DNA of 64,000 nucleotides from Roseicyclus amphidinii (GCF_030163755.1 NZ_JASJOE010000008.1:1-64000), one strand, 5' to 3'; counted from the stretch's first letter, positions 19,410 through 28,891 are shown. Made by a program: numbers and translations. The notes: generated from the letters alone by a model not told the origin.

Positions 19410-20843
19410 ATGGCCAAGACAACCGATTTCTACATCAACGGGCAGTGGGTCGCACCGATCCGGCCGCGTGACTTCCCCGTCATCGACCCCTCGACCGAGG
19501 AGGTCTGCGCCACGATCTCGCTGGGTGAGCCCGAGGATACCGAGGCCGCGGTCGCGGCCGCCAATGCCGCCTTCCCTGGCTGGGCCGCCACGCCGGTGTC
19601 CGAGCGCATCGCGGCGCTGGAGCGGCTGCTCGAGGCCTACAAGGCCCGCGCCGAGGACATGGCGCAGGCGATCAGCCGCGAGATGGGGGCGCCGATCGAC
19701 TGGTCGCGCCAGCAACAGGTCACCTCGGGCGACTGGCATTTCGAGGGGTTCATCGACGCGGCGAAGCAGATGGAGTGGGACCGCCCCCTCGGGCCGCATG
19801 CGCCGGGCGAGCGCATCTTTCACGAACCCATCGGGGTCTGCGCGCTGATCACGCCGTGGAACTGGCCGATGAACCAGATCGCGCTCAAGGTCGCGCCGGC
19901 GCTGCTGGCGGGCTGCACCATGATCCTGAAACCCTCCGAGGTCGCGCCGCTGTCGGGGCTGGTCTTTGCCGAGATCGTGGATGCCGCGGGTCTGCCGCCC
20001 GGCGTGTTCAACCTGGTGAACGGGGACGGGCCGGGCGTGGGCAGCACGCTGAGCGCGCACCCGCATGTCGACATGGTCAGCTTCACCGGCTCCACGCGGG
20101 CCGGGCGGCTGATCTCCAAAGCCGCGGCCGACACGATCAAGCGCGTGAGCCTCGAGCTGGGGGGCAAGGGCGCGAACATCATTTTCGCCGATGCCGACGA
20201 AAAGGCGGTGAAGCGCGGCGCGATGCGCTGCTTCAACAACTCGGGCCAGTCCTGCAACGCGCCGACGCGGATGCTGGTGAGCCGCGAGCGTTACGAGGAC
20301 GCGGTCGAGATCGCCGCGCGCGTGGCCGAGGAAACGCCGGTCATCCCTGCCAGCCAGGAAGGCCGCGGGATCGGGCCGGTCGTGTCCGAGGTGCAGTTCG
20401 ACAAGATCCAGGCGCTGATCCAGACCGGCATCGACGAGGGCGCGCGGCTGGTCGCGGGCGGCACCGGGCGGCCCGGCCACCTGAACCGCGGTTTCTTCGT
20501 GCGGCCCACGGTCTTTGCCGACGTGACGCCCGACATGACGATCTACCGCGAGGAGATCTTCGGCCCGGTCCTGTCGATCATCCCCTTCGACACCGAGGAC
20601 GAGGCCGTGCGCATGGCCAATGACACGGAATACGGCCTGACCAACTACATCCAGACCACCGACAAGGACCGCCTGCGCCGCGTGGCGCGGCAGCTGCGCT
20701 CGGGCATGGTGGAGTGCAACGGCAAGGGCTTCGGCAAGGGCTCGCCCTTTGGCGGGATGAAGCAATCGGGCAGCGGCCGCGAAGGCGGGGTCTGGGGCAT
20801 CCACGAGTTCCTCGAGGTGAAGGCCGTCAGCGACTGGGAGTGA
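19410..20843 (+). CDS. NAD(P)-dependent aldehyde dehydrogenase family protein
   Basis: 477 residues with all catalytic residues of the ALDH superfamily: Asn151 (PWNWPMNQ), Glu249 (LELGGKGA) and Cys282 (NNSGQSCNAPTRM). It oxidises an aldehyde to the acid; the substrate cannot be told from the sequence. The start at 19410 is preceded by AAGGGAGACGACC. No pathway partner is adjacent, so a general detoxifying or scavenging role is possible. Confidence 0.92.
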   Translation: MAKTTDFYINGQWVAPIRPRDFPVIDPSTEEVCATISLGEPEDTEAAVAAANAAFPGWAATPVSERIAALERLLEAYKARAEDMAQAISREMGAPIDWSRQQQVTSGDWHFEGFIDAAKQMEWDRPLGPHAPGERIFHEPIGVCALITPWNWPMNQIALKVAPALLAGCTMILKPSEVAPLSGLVFAEIVDAAGLPPGVFNLVNGDGPGVGSTLSAHPHVDMVSFTGSTRAGRLISKAAADTIKRVSLELGGKGANIIFADADEKAVKRGAMRCFNNSGQSCNAPTRMLVSRERYEDAVEIAARVAEETPVIPASQEGRGIGPVVSEVQFDKIQALIQTGIDEGARLVAGGTGRPGHLNRGFFVRPTVFADVTPDMTIYREEIFGPVLSIIPFDTEDEAVRMANDTEYGLTNYIQTTDKDRLRRVARQLRSGMVECNGKGFGKGSPFGGMKQSGSGREGGVWGIHEFLEVKAVSDWE

Positions 20844-20962
20844 TCCCGGTCCCTCACGCCCGATGACATCCGCGGCGCGGTTTCGCTGCGCCGCGGAAGT
20901 TTGTCGTGGTCCTGTCGCGCAAGCCGCCTATCTCCGCCGCAGATGGCAGAAGGAAGCGCGGC

Positions 20963-21733
20963 ATGGGCCCGGTTGTCTTGATCCTCGGCAGCGGACCGGC
21001 TGCGGTGGCGGTAAAGAGTTGGGACCGGTCCGGTTTCGATCAGATCGTGGCGATCAACAACGCGTGGCGGTTGCGCCCCGATTGGGACGTGTCGATCCAC
21101 CCCGAGGATTTCCCGCCCGAACACCGCCCGCCGGGGCTTCTGAAAGGGCAACGCCGGGTCGAGGCGCGCGATTACGTGCCGGTGCAGAACGCCTATGGCG
21201 GCTTCGTCTACGCCGGTGGCACCATGGCCTTTACCGCGGGTTATTGGGCTCTGGGCGCGCTGAAGCCGCGGGTGATGGCGTTCTTCGGCTGCGACATGGT
21301 CTATGCCGCGACCGGGCGCACGCATTTCTACGGCACCGGCACGGCGGACCCGCTGCGCCCCGACATCACGCTGCAAAGCCTCGAGGCCAAGGCCGCGCGG
21401 CTGCAACTTCTGGCCGCCGAACAGGGTTGCGCCTGCGTGAACCTGTCGTCGCAGGACAGCCGGCTGGTGTTTCCGCGTGCCGAGCGGGACATGCTCGGGC
21501 TGGCCGTCCCGGTCCTGCCGGAGCCCGAGAGCCTTGCCGCCGCGCAGGCACGCGAGGCGGCGTTGGGCTACATGGTGCCGTCGGGGCGGTATTGGGAGGT
21601 GGAGGACCGTTTCGACGCCACAGCCCTTGCCGATCTGGATGCGCTCTGGCTGGCGGCCCATGCCGCCGCGATCAGAACGGCGCCGGTGCCCGAAACAGCA
21701 TTCCCGCGCCGCCGTTCGGGTGCCTCAGCTTGA
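20963..21733 (+). CDS. Conserved hypothetical protein with a Rossmann-like N-terminus
   Basis: 256 residues from the ATG at 20963, preceded by GAAGGAAGCGCGGC; this start is preferred over an upstream GTG-type extension. It begins with VVLILGSGPAAVAVKSW, a glycine-rich loop, followed by IVAINNAW and SIHPEDFP. The layout recalls DUF115/MptE-like or glycan-modifying proteins that open with GxGPS, but I cannot assign a function. Its last 62 bp overlap the 3' end of the opposing RluA-type gene. Confidence 0.7.
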   Translation: MGPVVLILGSGPAAVAVKSWDRSGFDQIVAINNAWRLRPDWDVSIHPEDFPPEHRPPGLLKGQRRVEARDYVPVQNAYGGFVYAGGTMAFTAGYWALGALKPRVMAFFGCDMVYAATGRTHFYGTGTADPLRPDITLQSLEAKAARLQLLAAEQGCACVNLSSQDSRLVFPRAERDMLGLAVPVLPEPESLAAAQAREAALGYMVPSGRYWEVEDRFDATALADLDALWLAAHAAAIRTAPVPETAFPRRRSGASA

Positions 21734-22343
21734 GGCTTTCGGAATGCAGCATCAGCCGCGGAAAATCGCGTGCAGGCCCTTCGGCGTAGAAGGGATCACC
21801 AAGGATCGGGTGGCCGATCTCCTTCATGTGGACGCGCAACTGGTGTGAGCGCCCCGTCTTCGGCATCAGGCGCACGCGGGTGGTGCCGTCCTCGATCCTG
21901 ACGCGGCGCCAGTCGGTCTGGGCGGGCTTGCCGTTCTCCCGGTCGACATGCTGGCGCGGGCGGTTCGGCCAGTCGACGCAGAGCGGCAGGTCGACATGGC
22001 CCGTGGCCTCGGCCATCTCGCCCCAGACGCGCGCGACATAGGTCTTTTTCGTCTGCCGTTTCTCGAATTGCAGCCCGAGGTGGCGCTGGGCATGGGGCGT
22101 CAGGGCGAAGACCATGACGCCCGAGGTGTCCATGTCGAGCCGATGCACCAGAAGCGCCGTTGGAAAGGCGGCCTTGATGCGGGACATCAGGCAATCGGAC
22201 AGGTGTTCGCCCCGGCCCGGCACCGACAGCAGGCCCGAGGGCTTGTTGACCACGACGATCTCGTCGTCGGCATGGATTATGTCGAGCGGCAGATCGGGTG
22301 GCCTGTAGTCGAAGGCCGGGTTGGGGTCGGCGGCTTGCGTCAA
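21672..22343 (-). CDS. RluA family pseudouridine synthase
   Basis: Isomerises a uridine in 23S rRNA or tRNA. The product is 223 residues if translation starts at the TTG that overlaps the upstream stop (TTGA at 22340-22343); the frame is open further but within the upstream gene. The catalytic motif VHRLDMDTSGVMVFA and the C-terminal KTGRSHQLRVHMKEIGHPILGDPFY are intact. No S4 domain is present, so it resembles the RluA rather than the RluC/D type. Coupled to the DUF1244 gene. Confidence 0.9.
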   Translation of the reverse strand: MTQAADPNPAFDYRPPDLPLDIIHADDEIVVVNKPSGLLSVPGRGEHLSDCLMSRIKAAFPTALLVHRLDMDTSGVMVFALTPHAQRHLGLQFEKRQTKKTYVARVWGEMAEATGHVDLPLCVDWPNRPRQHVDRENGKPAQTDWRRVRIEDGTTRVRLMPKTGRSHQLRVHMKEIGHPILGDPFYAEGPARDFPRLMLHSESLKLRHPNGGAGMLFRAPAPF

Positions 22344-22636
22344 TGGCCGGGGTTCGACTTGTCGAAGGCAGCCTTTTGCGCGTCGGACGCCTCGGTCTGG
22401 TGCTTCGCCTTCCACTCCTCGTAGGGCATGCCGTAGACCACTTCGCGCGCGGCCTCCTTGTCCATCTCGATGCCGCGCTCGGCGGCGGCCTCCTGATACC
22501 AGCGCGACAGGCAGTTCCGGCAGAAGCCCGCGAGGTTCATCAGGTCGATGTTCTGCACATCCGTGCGTTCGTCGAAATGCCGCACGAGGCGGCGGAAGGC
22601 GGCGGCCTCCAGTTCGAGCTTGGTCTGGTCGTCCAT
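22340..22636 (-). CDS. DUF1244 domain protein
   Basis: 98 residues covering one DUF1244 domain, recognised by NIDLMNLAGFCRNCLSRW, with two cysteines that may bind metal. Function is unknown. The ATG at 22636 has GGAGGAGTGACC upstream. It forms a three-gene minus-strand operon with the N-formylglutamate amidohydrolase-like gene (22 bp upstream) and the overlapping RluA-type gene. Confidence 0.9.
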   Translation of the reverse strand: MDDQTKLELEAAAFRRLVRHFDERTDVQNIDLMNLAGFCRNCLSRWYQEAAAERGIEMDKEAAREVVYGMPYEEWKAKHQTEASDAQKAAFDKSNPGH

Positions 22637-22658
22637 GGTCACTCCTCCGGCGGTTTTG

Positions 22659-23396
22659 TCAGACCTCGGCATTCTTCAGCGCCGCGTCAAGCATCGGCGC
22701 AAGGCGATTGCCCCATGCGCGCTGCGCCTCGGGCGTTTTGATCAGGTCGTTGCGCACCTCGACCAGAACATGAGGCAGGCCGGGTTGCACCCCGTGCCGG
22801 TCCAGCGCATCGCCGGGCAGGTGGCCGGAATAGGGCTGGTTGTCGCCGACACACAGGTCCGGTTCGGCATTCAGCCGCGCGATCAGCGGATAGGCCAGCC
22901 GCGTGTCGCCCGCGTATAGCACCCCCACATGCCAGGGCCGCGGCGGGCGGCCGACGAATTGCGGGGTGAAGGAGTGGACGGCGACGATCACGGGCGCTCT
23001 GCGGCTGGCGATCAGGCGTTCGATCCCGCGGTGATAGGGGCGGTGGAACAGGTCGAGGCGGCGCGCGACCTCGGCCGCGTCGGCGTGGCGGTTCGCGGGG
23101 ATGATCGAGCCGTCATAGATCTTCATGAGAAGCGTCGGGTCATCCTCGCCCCGGTTCGGGTCGATCACGAGGCGCGAGAAATCCGACAGGATGACGGGCG
23201 AGGCAAGCGCCTCGGCCAGCGCGCGGGCCACGCCTGCGGCCCCCACGTCATAGGCGATGTGGCGCGCCATGTCCTCGGGCGGCAAGCCCAGGTCGCCGCC
23301 CGCCACCTCCGGCGGCACACGGTTCGAGGCATGGTCGCAGGTCACCACCCAGCGCCCCTGCCGGTCTTCGCCTTCGATGTGGTAGGGTGCTGTCAT
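22659..23396 (-). CDS. N-formylglutamate amidohydrolase family protein
   Basis: 245 residues starting MTAPYHIEG. It has the family opening VVTCDHASNRVPPE and the central IVAVHSFTPQF and LVEVRNDLI motifs. Named members (HutG type) hydrolyse N-formylglutamate in histidine degradation, but no hut genes are nearby, so the real substrate may differ. First gene of the operon with the DUF1244 and RluA-type genes; divergent from pyk. Confidence 0.88.
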   Translation of the reverse strand: MTAPYHIEGEDRQGRWVVTCDHASNRVPPEVAGGDLGLPPEDMARHIAYDVGAAGVARALAEALASPVILSDFSRLVIDPNRGEDDPTLLMKIYDGSIIPANRHADAAEVARRLDLFHRPYHRGIERLIASRRAPVIVAVHSFTPQFVGRPPRPWHVGVLYAGDTRLAYPLIARLNAEPDLCVGDNQPYSGHLPGDALDRHGVQPGLPHVLVEVRNDLIKTPEAQRAWGNRLAPMLDAALKNAEV

Positions 23397-23574
23397 CGTC
23401 GCGTCACGCCTTTCGCCCAAGACGCGGGCCGAGATAGGCGCTTTCGCGGGGAATGGCCAGAACCGCCCCGGCTTGCCTGTTGTTTGGTCCATGGAATTGC
23501 GCCATAGAGCCGTAACAACAGGACTGTTTGCGCTAACAGCGCCCGCCCGCGGCGGCATGACGGGGGAATGACCG

Positions 23575-25023
23575 ATGAAACGCGACCGCAACGTGAAGAT
23601 CGTGGCCACGCTTGGGCCTGCCTCGGACGGGGAGGGGATGATCCGCAAGCTCTACGAAGCGGGTGCGGATGTCTTCCGGCTCAACATGTCCCATGGCAGC
23701 CATGAAGAGATCCGGGGGCGCCATGCCGCCATCCGCAAGGTCGAGAAGGCCGTCGGCCGGCCCATCGCGATCCTTGCCGACCTGCAGGGGCCCAAGCTGC
23801 GCTGCGGGGTCTTTGCCGAGGACGAGGGGCATGTCCTGCGCAACGGCGCGTCCTTCCGCTTCGACCTCGACGAGACGCCGGGCACCGAGAAGCGCGTTCA
23901 GCTGCCGCACCCCGAGATTTTCGCGGCGCTGGAGCCGGGCGCGCGCCTGCTGGTCAACGACGGCAAGGTGCGGCTGCGCGTCGATGACTGCGGGCCGGAT
24001 TTCGCGGATTGCACCGTCATCGCGGGCGGCCCCGTCTCGAACCGCAAGGGCGTGAACGTGCCCGACGTGGTGCTGCCGCTGGCGGCGCTGTCGGAGAAAG
24101 ACCGCGCTGACCTCGAGTTCGTCTGCGCGCTTGGCGTCGACTGGCTGGCGCTGAGCTTCGTGCAGCGCGCCGCCGACGTGGCCGAGGCGCGCGAGCTGGC
24201 CAAGGGCCGCGCCGCGATCCTGTCGAAGATCGAGAAGCCCGCCGCCGTCACCGCCTTCGACGAGATCCTCGCGGCCTCCGACGGGATCATGGTGGCGCGG
24301 GGCGATCTGGGCGTGGAGCTGCCGGTTCAGAACGTGCCGCCGATCCAGAAGCGGCTGGTGCGCAAGTGCCGCGCCGCGGCCAAGCCGGTGATCGTGGCCA
24401 CCCAGATGCTCGAGTCGATGATCGAAAGCCCGATGCCGACGCGGGCCGAGGTGTCGGACGTGGCGACCGCGCTTTACGAAGGGGCCGATGCGGTGATGCT
24501 GAGCGCGGAATCGGCTGCCGGCTCCTACCCGGTCGAGGCGGTGCGGACGATGCACAACGTCGCGCTGGAGGTCGAGAACGACGGCAATTTCCGTGACATC
24601 ATGGTCGCCTCGCGCACCGTGGCGCGCTCGACCACGGCGGATGCCATCGTCGCCGCGGCGCGCGAGATCGCCGAGACGGTCGACATCAAGGCGATCTGCT
24701 GTTTCACGCAATCGGGCACCACCGCGGCGCTGGTCGCACGCGAGCGTCCGCGGGTGCCGATCCTTGCGCTGACGCCGCAGGTCGGCGTGGCGCGGCGGAT
24801 GTGCCTGACCTGGGGCTGCCACTGCTACATCACCGGTGAGCTGACGCGGTTCAAGGGCGCTGTCGTCTCGGCGGCGCGCACCGCGCGCGACGGCGGCTAT
24901 GCGACCGAAGAGGACCAGATCATCGTGACCGCGGGCGTGCCGTTCAACGTGCAGGGCTCGACCAACATCCTGCGCGTGGCACCCTGCGCCGAACGGCTGA
25001 TCTACGCGACCGACCCGGAATGA
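23575..25023 (+). CDS. pyk: Pyruvate kinase
   Basis: Transfers phosphate from phosphoenolpyruvate to ADP, the last step of glycolysis. 482 residues, normal length. Visible motifs are VRLNMSHGS-type FRLNMSHGSHEE, the catalytic-lysine region ILSKIEKPAAV, MVARGDLGVELP, and SMIESPMPTRAEVSDVATAL. It overlaps the next gene by four bases (ATGA), so the two are translationally coupled. Confidence 0.97.
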   Translation: MKRDRNVKIVATLGPASDGEGMIRKLYEAGADVFRLNMSHGSHEEIRGRHAAIRKVEKAVGRPIAILADLQGPKLRCGVFAEDEGHVLRNGASFRFDLDETPGTEKRVQLPHPEIFAALEPGARLLVNDGKVRLRVDDCGPDFADCTVIAGGPVSNRKGVNVPDVVLPLAALSEKDRADLEFVCALGVDWLALSFVQRAADVAEARELAKGRAAILSKIEKPAAVTAFDEILAASDGIMVARGDLGVELPVQNVPPIQKRLVRKCRAAAKPVIVATQMLESMIESPMPTRAEVSDVATALYEGADAVMLSAESAAGSYPVEAVRTMHNVALEVENDGNFRDIMVASRTVARSTTADAIVAAAREIAETVDIKAICCFTQSGTTAALVARERPRVPILALTPQVGVARRMCLTWGCHCYITGELTRFKGAVVSAARTARDGGYATEEDQIIVTAGVPFNVQGSTNILRVAPCAERLIYATDPE

Positions 25024-25550
25024 TCCGCGCGCTGGCGCTGGCGGCGTTCGCCTCTGCGCCGGCGGCGGCCGGCATCCTTGACGGGACGATCACGGTGCAG
25101 GACGGGGCAGGACGGTTCATCCACCTGCCCGAACCACCGCTTGCCGTGGGTGAGGACATCTTCGACACCCCCGACCTGATCGCCTTCGACGAGGCGCAGG
25201 GCGTGGCGCTGCCCGCCGCGCTTGTGCTCGAGATCGGCGCGCCGATCCCGGCGGGGACGATGGTGGCGCTGCATTCGGTGATCTTCGACGGCACCGGCGG
25301 GCGGCAGCGGGGGTGGGTGCTGTTCGACGCGGCCATCCTCGGGGTGGCCACCTCGCCCGCGACGCTGGCTGCGACCGATGCGCTGTCTGGGGTCGAAACA
25401 CTTTGGCTGGGCCACGCGATGCGCGGGCTGGAGGACGGGGACCGGGCCTGGATCGACCCGGACGCGCCGCGCCGCCTCTGGGTCGATTGGGCGGGCTCGT
25501 CGCCCGGCGATCACCTGCGCGTGGTGACCCTGGCCGCACCGCTGATGTAA
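25020..25550 (+). CDS. Hypothetical exported protein
   Basis: 176 residues starting inside the pyk stop (ATGA). A short signal-like N-terminus (residues 1-17, ALALAAFASAPAAAG) suggests export. The rest is predicted beta-rich, with VALHSVIFDG and RRLWVDWAGSSPGDHLRVV, and no cysteines. Not recognised. Coupling to pyk may only reflect shared transcription. Confidence 0.7.
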   Translation: MIRALALAAFASAPAAAGILDGTITVQDGAGRFIHLPEPPLAVGEDIFDTPDLIAFDEAQGVALPAALVLEIGAPIPAGTMVALHSVIFDGTGGRQRGWVLFDAAILGVATSPATLAATDALSGVETLWLGHAMRGLEDGDRAWIDPDAPRRLWVDWAGSSPGDHLRVVTLAAPLM

Positions 25551-25619
25551 GGCCGGGCTTTCGCCGCGCGGCGGGCCGTGGCACTCTGCGACGCAGTCAG
25601 AGTGAACCTGTTGCCCGTG

Positions 25620-25853
25620 ATGCCAGTCGACCCCGATATCCTGATCGTCATTGCGACGCTGGTCGTGACCTTCGCCGGTCCATCGGTGGTGGCGGGCTGG
25701 GCGGAACGCAGCTGGCCCTGGGTCGCCATGACCTCGCTTGTGATCGGGCTCGGGCTGCTGGGATACGTCCACCTTGCGCTCGGGCCCGACGGCCTGAGCT
25801 TACGGGATATTCCCGACGCCTTCGTGCATGTCGCGGCCATGGTGTTGAACTGA
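25620..25853 (+). CDS. Hypothetical small membrane protein
   Basis: 77 residues from the ATG at 25620; the frame extends upstream to 25578 but without a ribosome site. Two hydrophobic helices (ILIVIATLVVTFAGPSVVAGW and VAMTSLVIGLGLLGYVHLAL) separated by a short polar turn. Small two-helix proteins at this position, between pyk and rpmI, are common in Rhodobacteraceae. Function is unknown. Confidence 0.65.
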   Translation: MPVDPDILIVIATLVVTFAGPSVVAGWAERSWPWVAMTSLVIGLGLLGYVHLALGPDGLSLRDIPDAFVHVAAMVLN

Positions 25854-25964
25854 CGGCTGGACAGGGCGCGCGCTTGGCTGTATGCGACCCGCTCCAACGG
25901 TGCGACCGGCCAGAACGGCATGCCGAGTCGCGCCTGAACCGACCCTACGAGACAGGAGACGGAA

Positions 25965-26165
25965 ATGCCGAAGATGAAGACGAAATCGAGCGCGAAAAAG
26001 CGCTTCAAGGTGACCGGCACCGGCAAGGTGGTGGCGGCACAGGCCGGCAAACGGCACGGGATGATCAAGCGGACGAACAAGTTCATCCGCAACGCGCGTG
26101 GCACGACGACCCTGTCGGAGCAGGACGCGAAGATCGTCAAGTCCTACATGCCCTACGACCGTTGA
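25965..26165 (+). CDS. rpmI: 50S ribosomal protein L35
   Basis: 66 residues, the standard size. Highly basic, with [20 protein letters not shown] and GKRHGM typical of L35. It is followed 14 bp later by rplT, the conserved rpmI-rplT pair. The upstream ribosome site is AGGAGACGGAA. Confidence 0.97.
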   Translation: MPKMKTKSSAKKRFKVTGTGKVVAAQAGKRHGMIKRTNKFIRNARGTTTLSEQDAKIVKSYMPYDR

Positions 26166-26179
26166 AGGAGGCCTGAGAG

Positions 26180-26539
26180 ATGTCCCGCACCAAAGGTGGA
26201 ACCGTCACCCATCGCCGCCACAAGAAGGTTCTTGACGCGGCCAAAGGCTATTATGGCGCGCGCTCGCGGAACTTCCGCACCGCGACCCAGGCCGTCGACA
26301 AGGCCAACCAGTACGCGACCCGCGACCGCAAGGCCCGCAAGCGCCAGTTCCGCGCGCTGTGGATCCAGCGGATCAACGCCGCCGTCCGCGCCTTCGACGC
26401 CGAGATGACCTATTCGCGCTTCATCAACGGGCTGGCCAAGGCCGGCATCGAGGTGGACCGCAAGGTTCTGGCCGATCTGGCCGTGCATGAGCCCGAGGCT
26501 TTCGGCGCAATCGTCGCACAGGCGCGCGCAGCTCTCTGA
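26180..26539 (+). CDS. rplT: 50S ribosomal protein L20
   Basis: 119 residues, normal length. It binds 23S rRNA early in 50S assembly. Conserved segments are [13 protein letters not shown] and [20 protein letters not shown]. No infC lies upstream here, unlike the enterobacterial infC-rpmI-rplT order. The gene is preceded by GAAGGAGGCCTGAGAG, one of the strongest ribosome sites in the window, and ends at a clear terminator. Confidence 0.97.
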   Translation: MSRTKGGTVTHRRHKKVLDAAKGYYGARSRNFRTATQAVDKANQYATRDRKARKRQFRALWIQRINAAVRAFDAEMTYSRFINGLAKAGIEVDRKVLADLAVHEPEAFGAIVAQARAAL

Positions 26540-26564
26540 GCCGAGCCGCAAGGCATTGAGTTTC

Positions 26565-26598
26565 AACCCCCGCCGGGCGATGGTCCGGCGGGGGTTTT
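26565..26598 (+). terminator. Rho-independent terminator after rplT
   Basis: AACCCCCGCCGG pairs with CCGGCGGGGGTT around a GCGATGGT loop, followed by TTTT. It begins 26 bp after the rplT stop. Confidence 0.88.
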
Positions 26599-26614
26599 CC
26601 GTTCTGGTGGTGCC

Positions 26615-27346
26615 ATGTCGAATTTCTTTACCGAGTATCTCAAGACCACCGATGACAGGCTCCTGTCGAAGTGGACCCAGTATTTCGACACCTACACGCG
26701 CGAGCTGACCCGGTTTCGGCAGCGCCCCGTGTCCTTCCTCGAGATCGGCGTGTTCAAGGGCGGCTCGATCCCGATGTGGAAGGCGTTCTTCGCCGAGGGA
26801 TCGCGCCTGACCTTCATCGACATCGACCCCGATTGCGCGAAGCTCGCCGAAGAGGGCACGACCGTCGAGATCGGGAACCAGGCCGATCCGGCCTTTCTCG
26901 CCGAGTTGGCGGCGAAACACGGGCCGTTCGACGTGATCCTCGATGACGGCAGCCATGTCTGCGCGCACCAGGTCGCCAGTTTCGAGAACCTCTGGCCCCA
27001 TGTCGCCGACGGCGGCCTCTACCTGGTCGAGGATTGCCACACCTCCTACTGGCCCGGTTTCGGCGGCGGCTACCGCAACGAGGCAAGCTGGATCGAATAT
27101 GCCAAGCGCCTGACCGACCGCATGCACAGCTGGTATACCGACCAGGACGCGATGTTCCCCTTCGACCCGATCGCACGGGAGCTGCATTCGGTGCGGTTCT
27201 ACGACTCGATCACGGTCGCCGAGAAACGGGTGAAGGCCGAGCCGCCCGCCACCGTCTACGCGCAGAACGGCAAGGTGCAGCTCTCGCGCCGCGCGCTGGA
27301 GATCCGGGGGCGCAAGTCGGCCTTTGCGGGCAAGGACGGCAGGTAA
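26615..27346 (+). CDS. Class I SAM-dependent methyltransferase (macrocin/mycinamicin O-methyltransferase-like)
   Basis: 243 residues. The SAM-binding region is FLEIGVFKGGSIPMWK (about residues 41-56) followed by FIDIDPDCAKLA and, for metal or substrate, VILDDGSHVCAHQVASF and YLVEDCHTSYW. This pattern is that of the sugar O-methyltransferases related to MycE/TylE, but also of surface-polysaccharide enzymes, so the acceptor is unknown. It lies between rplT and pheS as a single gene with its own ribosome site; no glycan genes are adjacent. Confidence 0.8.
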   Translation: MSNFFTEYLKTTDDRLLSKWTQYFDTYTRELTRFRQRPVSFLEIGVFKGGSIPMWKAFFAEGSRLTFIDIDPDCAKLAEEGTTVEIGNQADPAFLAELAAKHGPFDVILDDGSHVCAHQVASFENLWPHVADGGLYLVEDCHTSYWPGFGGGYRNEASWIEYAKRLTDRMHSWYTDQDAMFPFDPIARELHSVRFYDSITVAEKRVKAEPPATVYAQNGKVQLSRRALEIRGRKSAFAGKDGR

Positions 27347-27421
27347 GCGCCTGCCGCTTGCAATCCGGGGCTTTGGTGATAGGTCAGGGCGCGGATTTGG
27401 ACGGGCGGAAGGCGCGGGATC

Positions 27422-28492
27422 ATGGACCTTGATGGGCTGAAATCGGACTGGCTGGGGCGCATCGGGGCGGCGACGGACGAGGCCGCGCTGGAAGAGCTGC
27501 GCGTCGCGGCGCTGGGCAAGAAGGGCGAGATCAGCCTGAAGATGCGCGAGCTGGGCGGCATGTCGCCCGAGGAACGGCAGGTCGCAGGCCCCGCGCTGAA
27601 CGCGCTGAAGGATGAGGTGAATTCGGCGCTGGCGGCGAAGAAGGCCGCTTTGGCGGATGCGGCGCTGGATGAACGGCTGCGCGCGGAATGGCTGGACGTG
27701 ACGCTGCCGGCCCGCCACCGCCGCGCGGGCACGATCCACCCGGTCAGCCAGGTGACGGAGGAGGTCACGGCGATCTTCGCCGACATGGGCTTTGCCGTGG
27801 CCGAGGGCCCGCAGATCGAGACCGACTGGTACAATTTCGACGCGCTGAACATCCCCGGCCACCACCCCGCGCGGGCCGAGATGGACACGTTCTACACCCA
27901 CCGCGCCGAGGGCGATAACCGCCCGCCCCACGTGCTGCGCACCCATACCTCGCCGGTGCAGATCCGCTACATGGAGGCGCATGGCGCCCCTGTCCGCGTG
28001 ATCGCGCCGGGCCGCGTCTACCGCGCGGATTACGACCAGACCCACACGCCGATGTTCCACCAGGTCGAGGGGCTGGCCATCGACCGCGACATCTCGATGG
28101 CGAACCTGAAATGGGTGCTGGAGGAGTTCTTCTCGGCCTATTTCGGCACCAAGGTGAAGACCCGCTTCCGCGCCTCGCATTTCCCCTTCACCGAGCCCTC
28201 GGCCGAGGTCGACATCCAGTGTTCCTTCGAAGGCGGCACCGTGAAGGTGGGCGAGGGCGACGACTGGCTCGAGGTGCTGGGGTCGGGCATGGTGCATCCC
28301 AAGGTGTTGCAGGCGGCGGGGGTGGACCCGTCCGCGTGGCAGGGCTTTGCCTTCGGGATGGGGATCGACCGGATCGCGATGCTGAAATACGGCATCCCGG
28401 ATTTGCGGGCGTTCTTCGATTCAGATTTGCGGTGGCTGAGGCACTACGGGTTCAGCGCGTTGCAGGTGCCGGCGGTGCATAGCGGGGTGTGA
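27422..28492 (+). CDS. pheS: Phenylalanine-tRNA ligase, alpha subunit
   Basis: Catalytic subunit of the (alpha-beta)2 enzyme that charges tRNA-Phe. 356 residues, normal length: an N-terminal coiled coil (residues 1-90), then the class II core with HPVSQV, motif 2 [21 protein letters not shown] and motif 3 [14 protein letters not shown]. The gene normally precedes pheT directly; here a PemK/MazF-like gene lies between them. Confidence 0.97.
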   Translation: MDLDGLKSDWLGRIGAATDEAALEELRVAALGKKGEISLKMRELGGMSPEERQVAGPALNALKDEVNSALAAKKAALADAALDERLRAEWLDVTLPARHRRAGTIHPVSQVTEEVTAIFADMGFAVAEGPQIETDWYNFDALNIPGHHPARAEMDTFYTHRAEGDNRPPHVLRTHTSPVQIRYMEAHGAPVRVIAPGRVYRADYDQTHTPMFHQVEGLAIDRDISMANLKWVLEEFFSAYFGTKVKTRFRASHFPFTEPSAEVDIQCSFEGGTVKVGEGDDWLEVLGSGMVHPKVLQAAGVDPSAWQGFAFGMGIDRIAMLKYGIPDLRAFFDSDLRWLRHYGFSALQVPAVHSGV

Positions 28493-28498
28493 GGCAAG

Positions 28499-28891
28499 GT
28501 GCCGCTCAAGTTTCACCCACGCGCCGGCACGATGCTTGTTGCCGATTTTCGTGGGTTTGAGCCACCAGAGATCTGCAAGAAACGCCCTGTGATCGTCGTG
28601 TCGCCGCGGCTTCCCAACCGGGGGGACCTTGTGGCCGTGGTGCCGACCAGCACCACCGCGCCGCGCAAGGAAATGCCCTACCATGTGCGCCTTGGCCGAA
28701 ACTATGCCCCGTGGGACGCGGGCGATGGACCGGTTTGGGCAAAATGTGACTTGTTGATGAACATCGGTCTACACCGGCTCGACGGGTTCAAGGTTGGGCG
28801 TCGGACTTGGGAAACTCCACAGGTTTCCGATGATGACCTCGAGCGCGTGCGGGCCGGGGTTTTGGTTGCACTCGGCTTCGATGGTCATTGA
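28499..28891 (+). CDS. Type II toxin PemK/MazF family protein
   Basis: 130 residues from a GTG at 28499, six bases after the pheS stop and preceded by GAGGCAAG. The fold signature of PemK/MazF is seen: GTMLVADFRG, KKRPVIVVSP, DLVAVVPTSTTAP, and the later PVWAKCDLLMNIGLHRLDG. Family members are ribonucleases inhibited by a partner antitoxin. No antitoxin gene is seen beside it, and pheS-type codon use is kept. It could be an ancient resident or a solitary toxin-like regulator. Confidence 0.85.
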   Translation: MPLKFHPRAGTMLVADFRGFEPPEICKKRPVIVVSPRLPNRGDLVAVVPTSTTAPRKEMPYHVRLGRNYAPWDAGDGPVWAKCDLLMNIGLHRLDGFKVGRRTWETPQVSDDDLERVRAGVLVALGFDGH

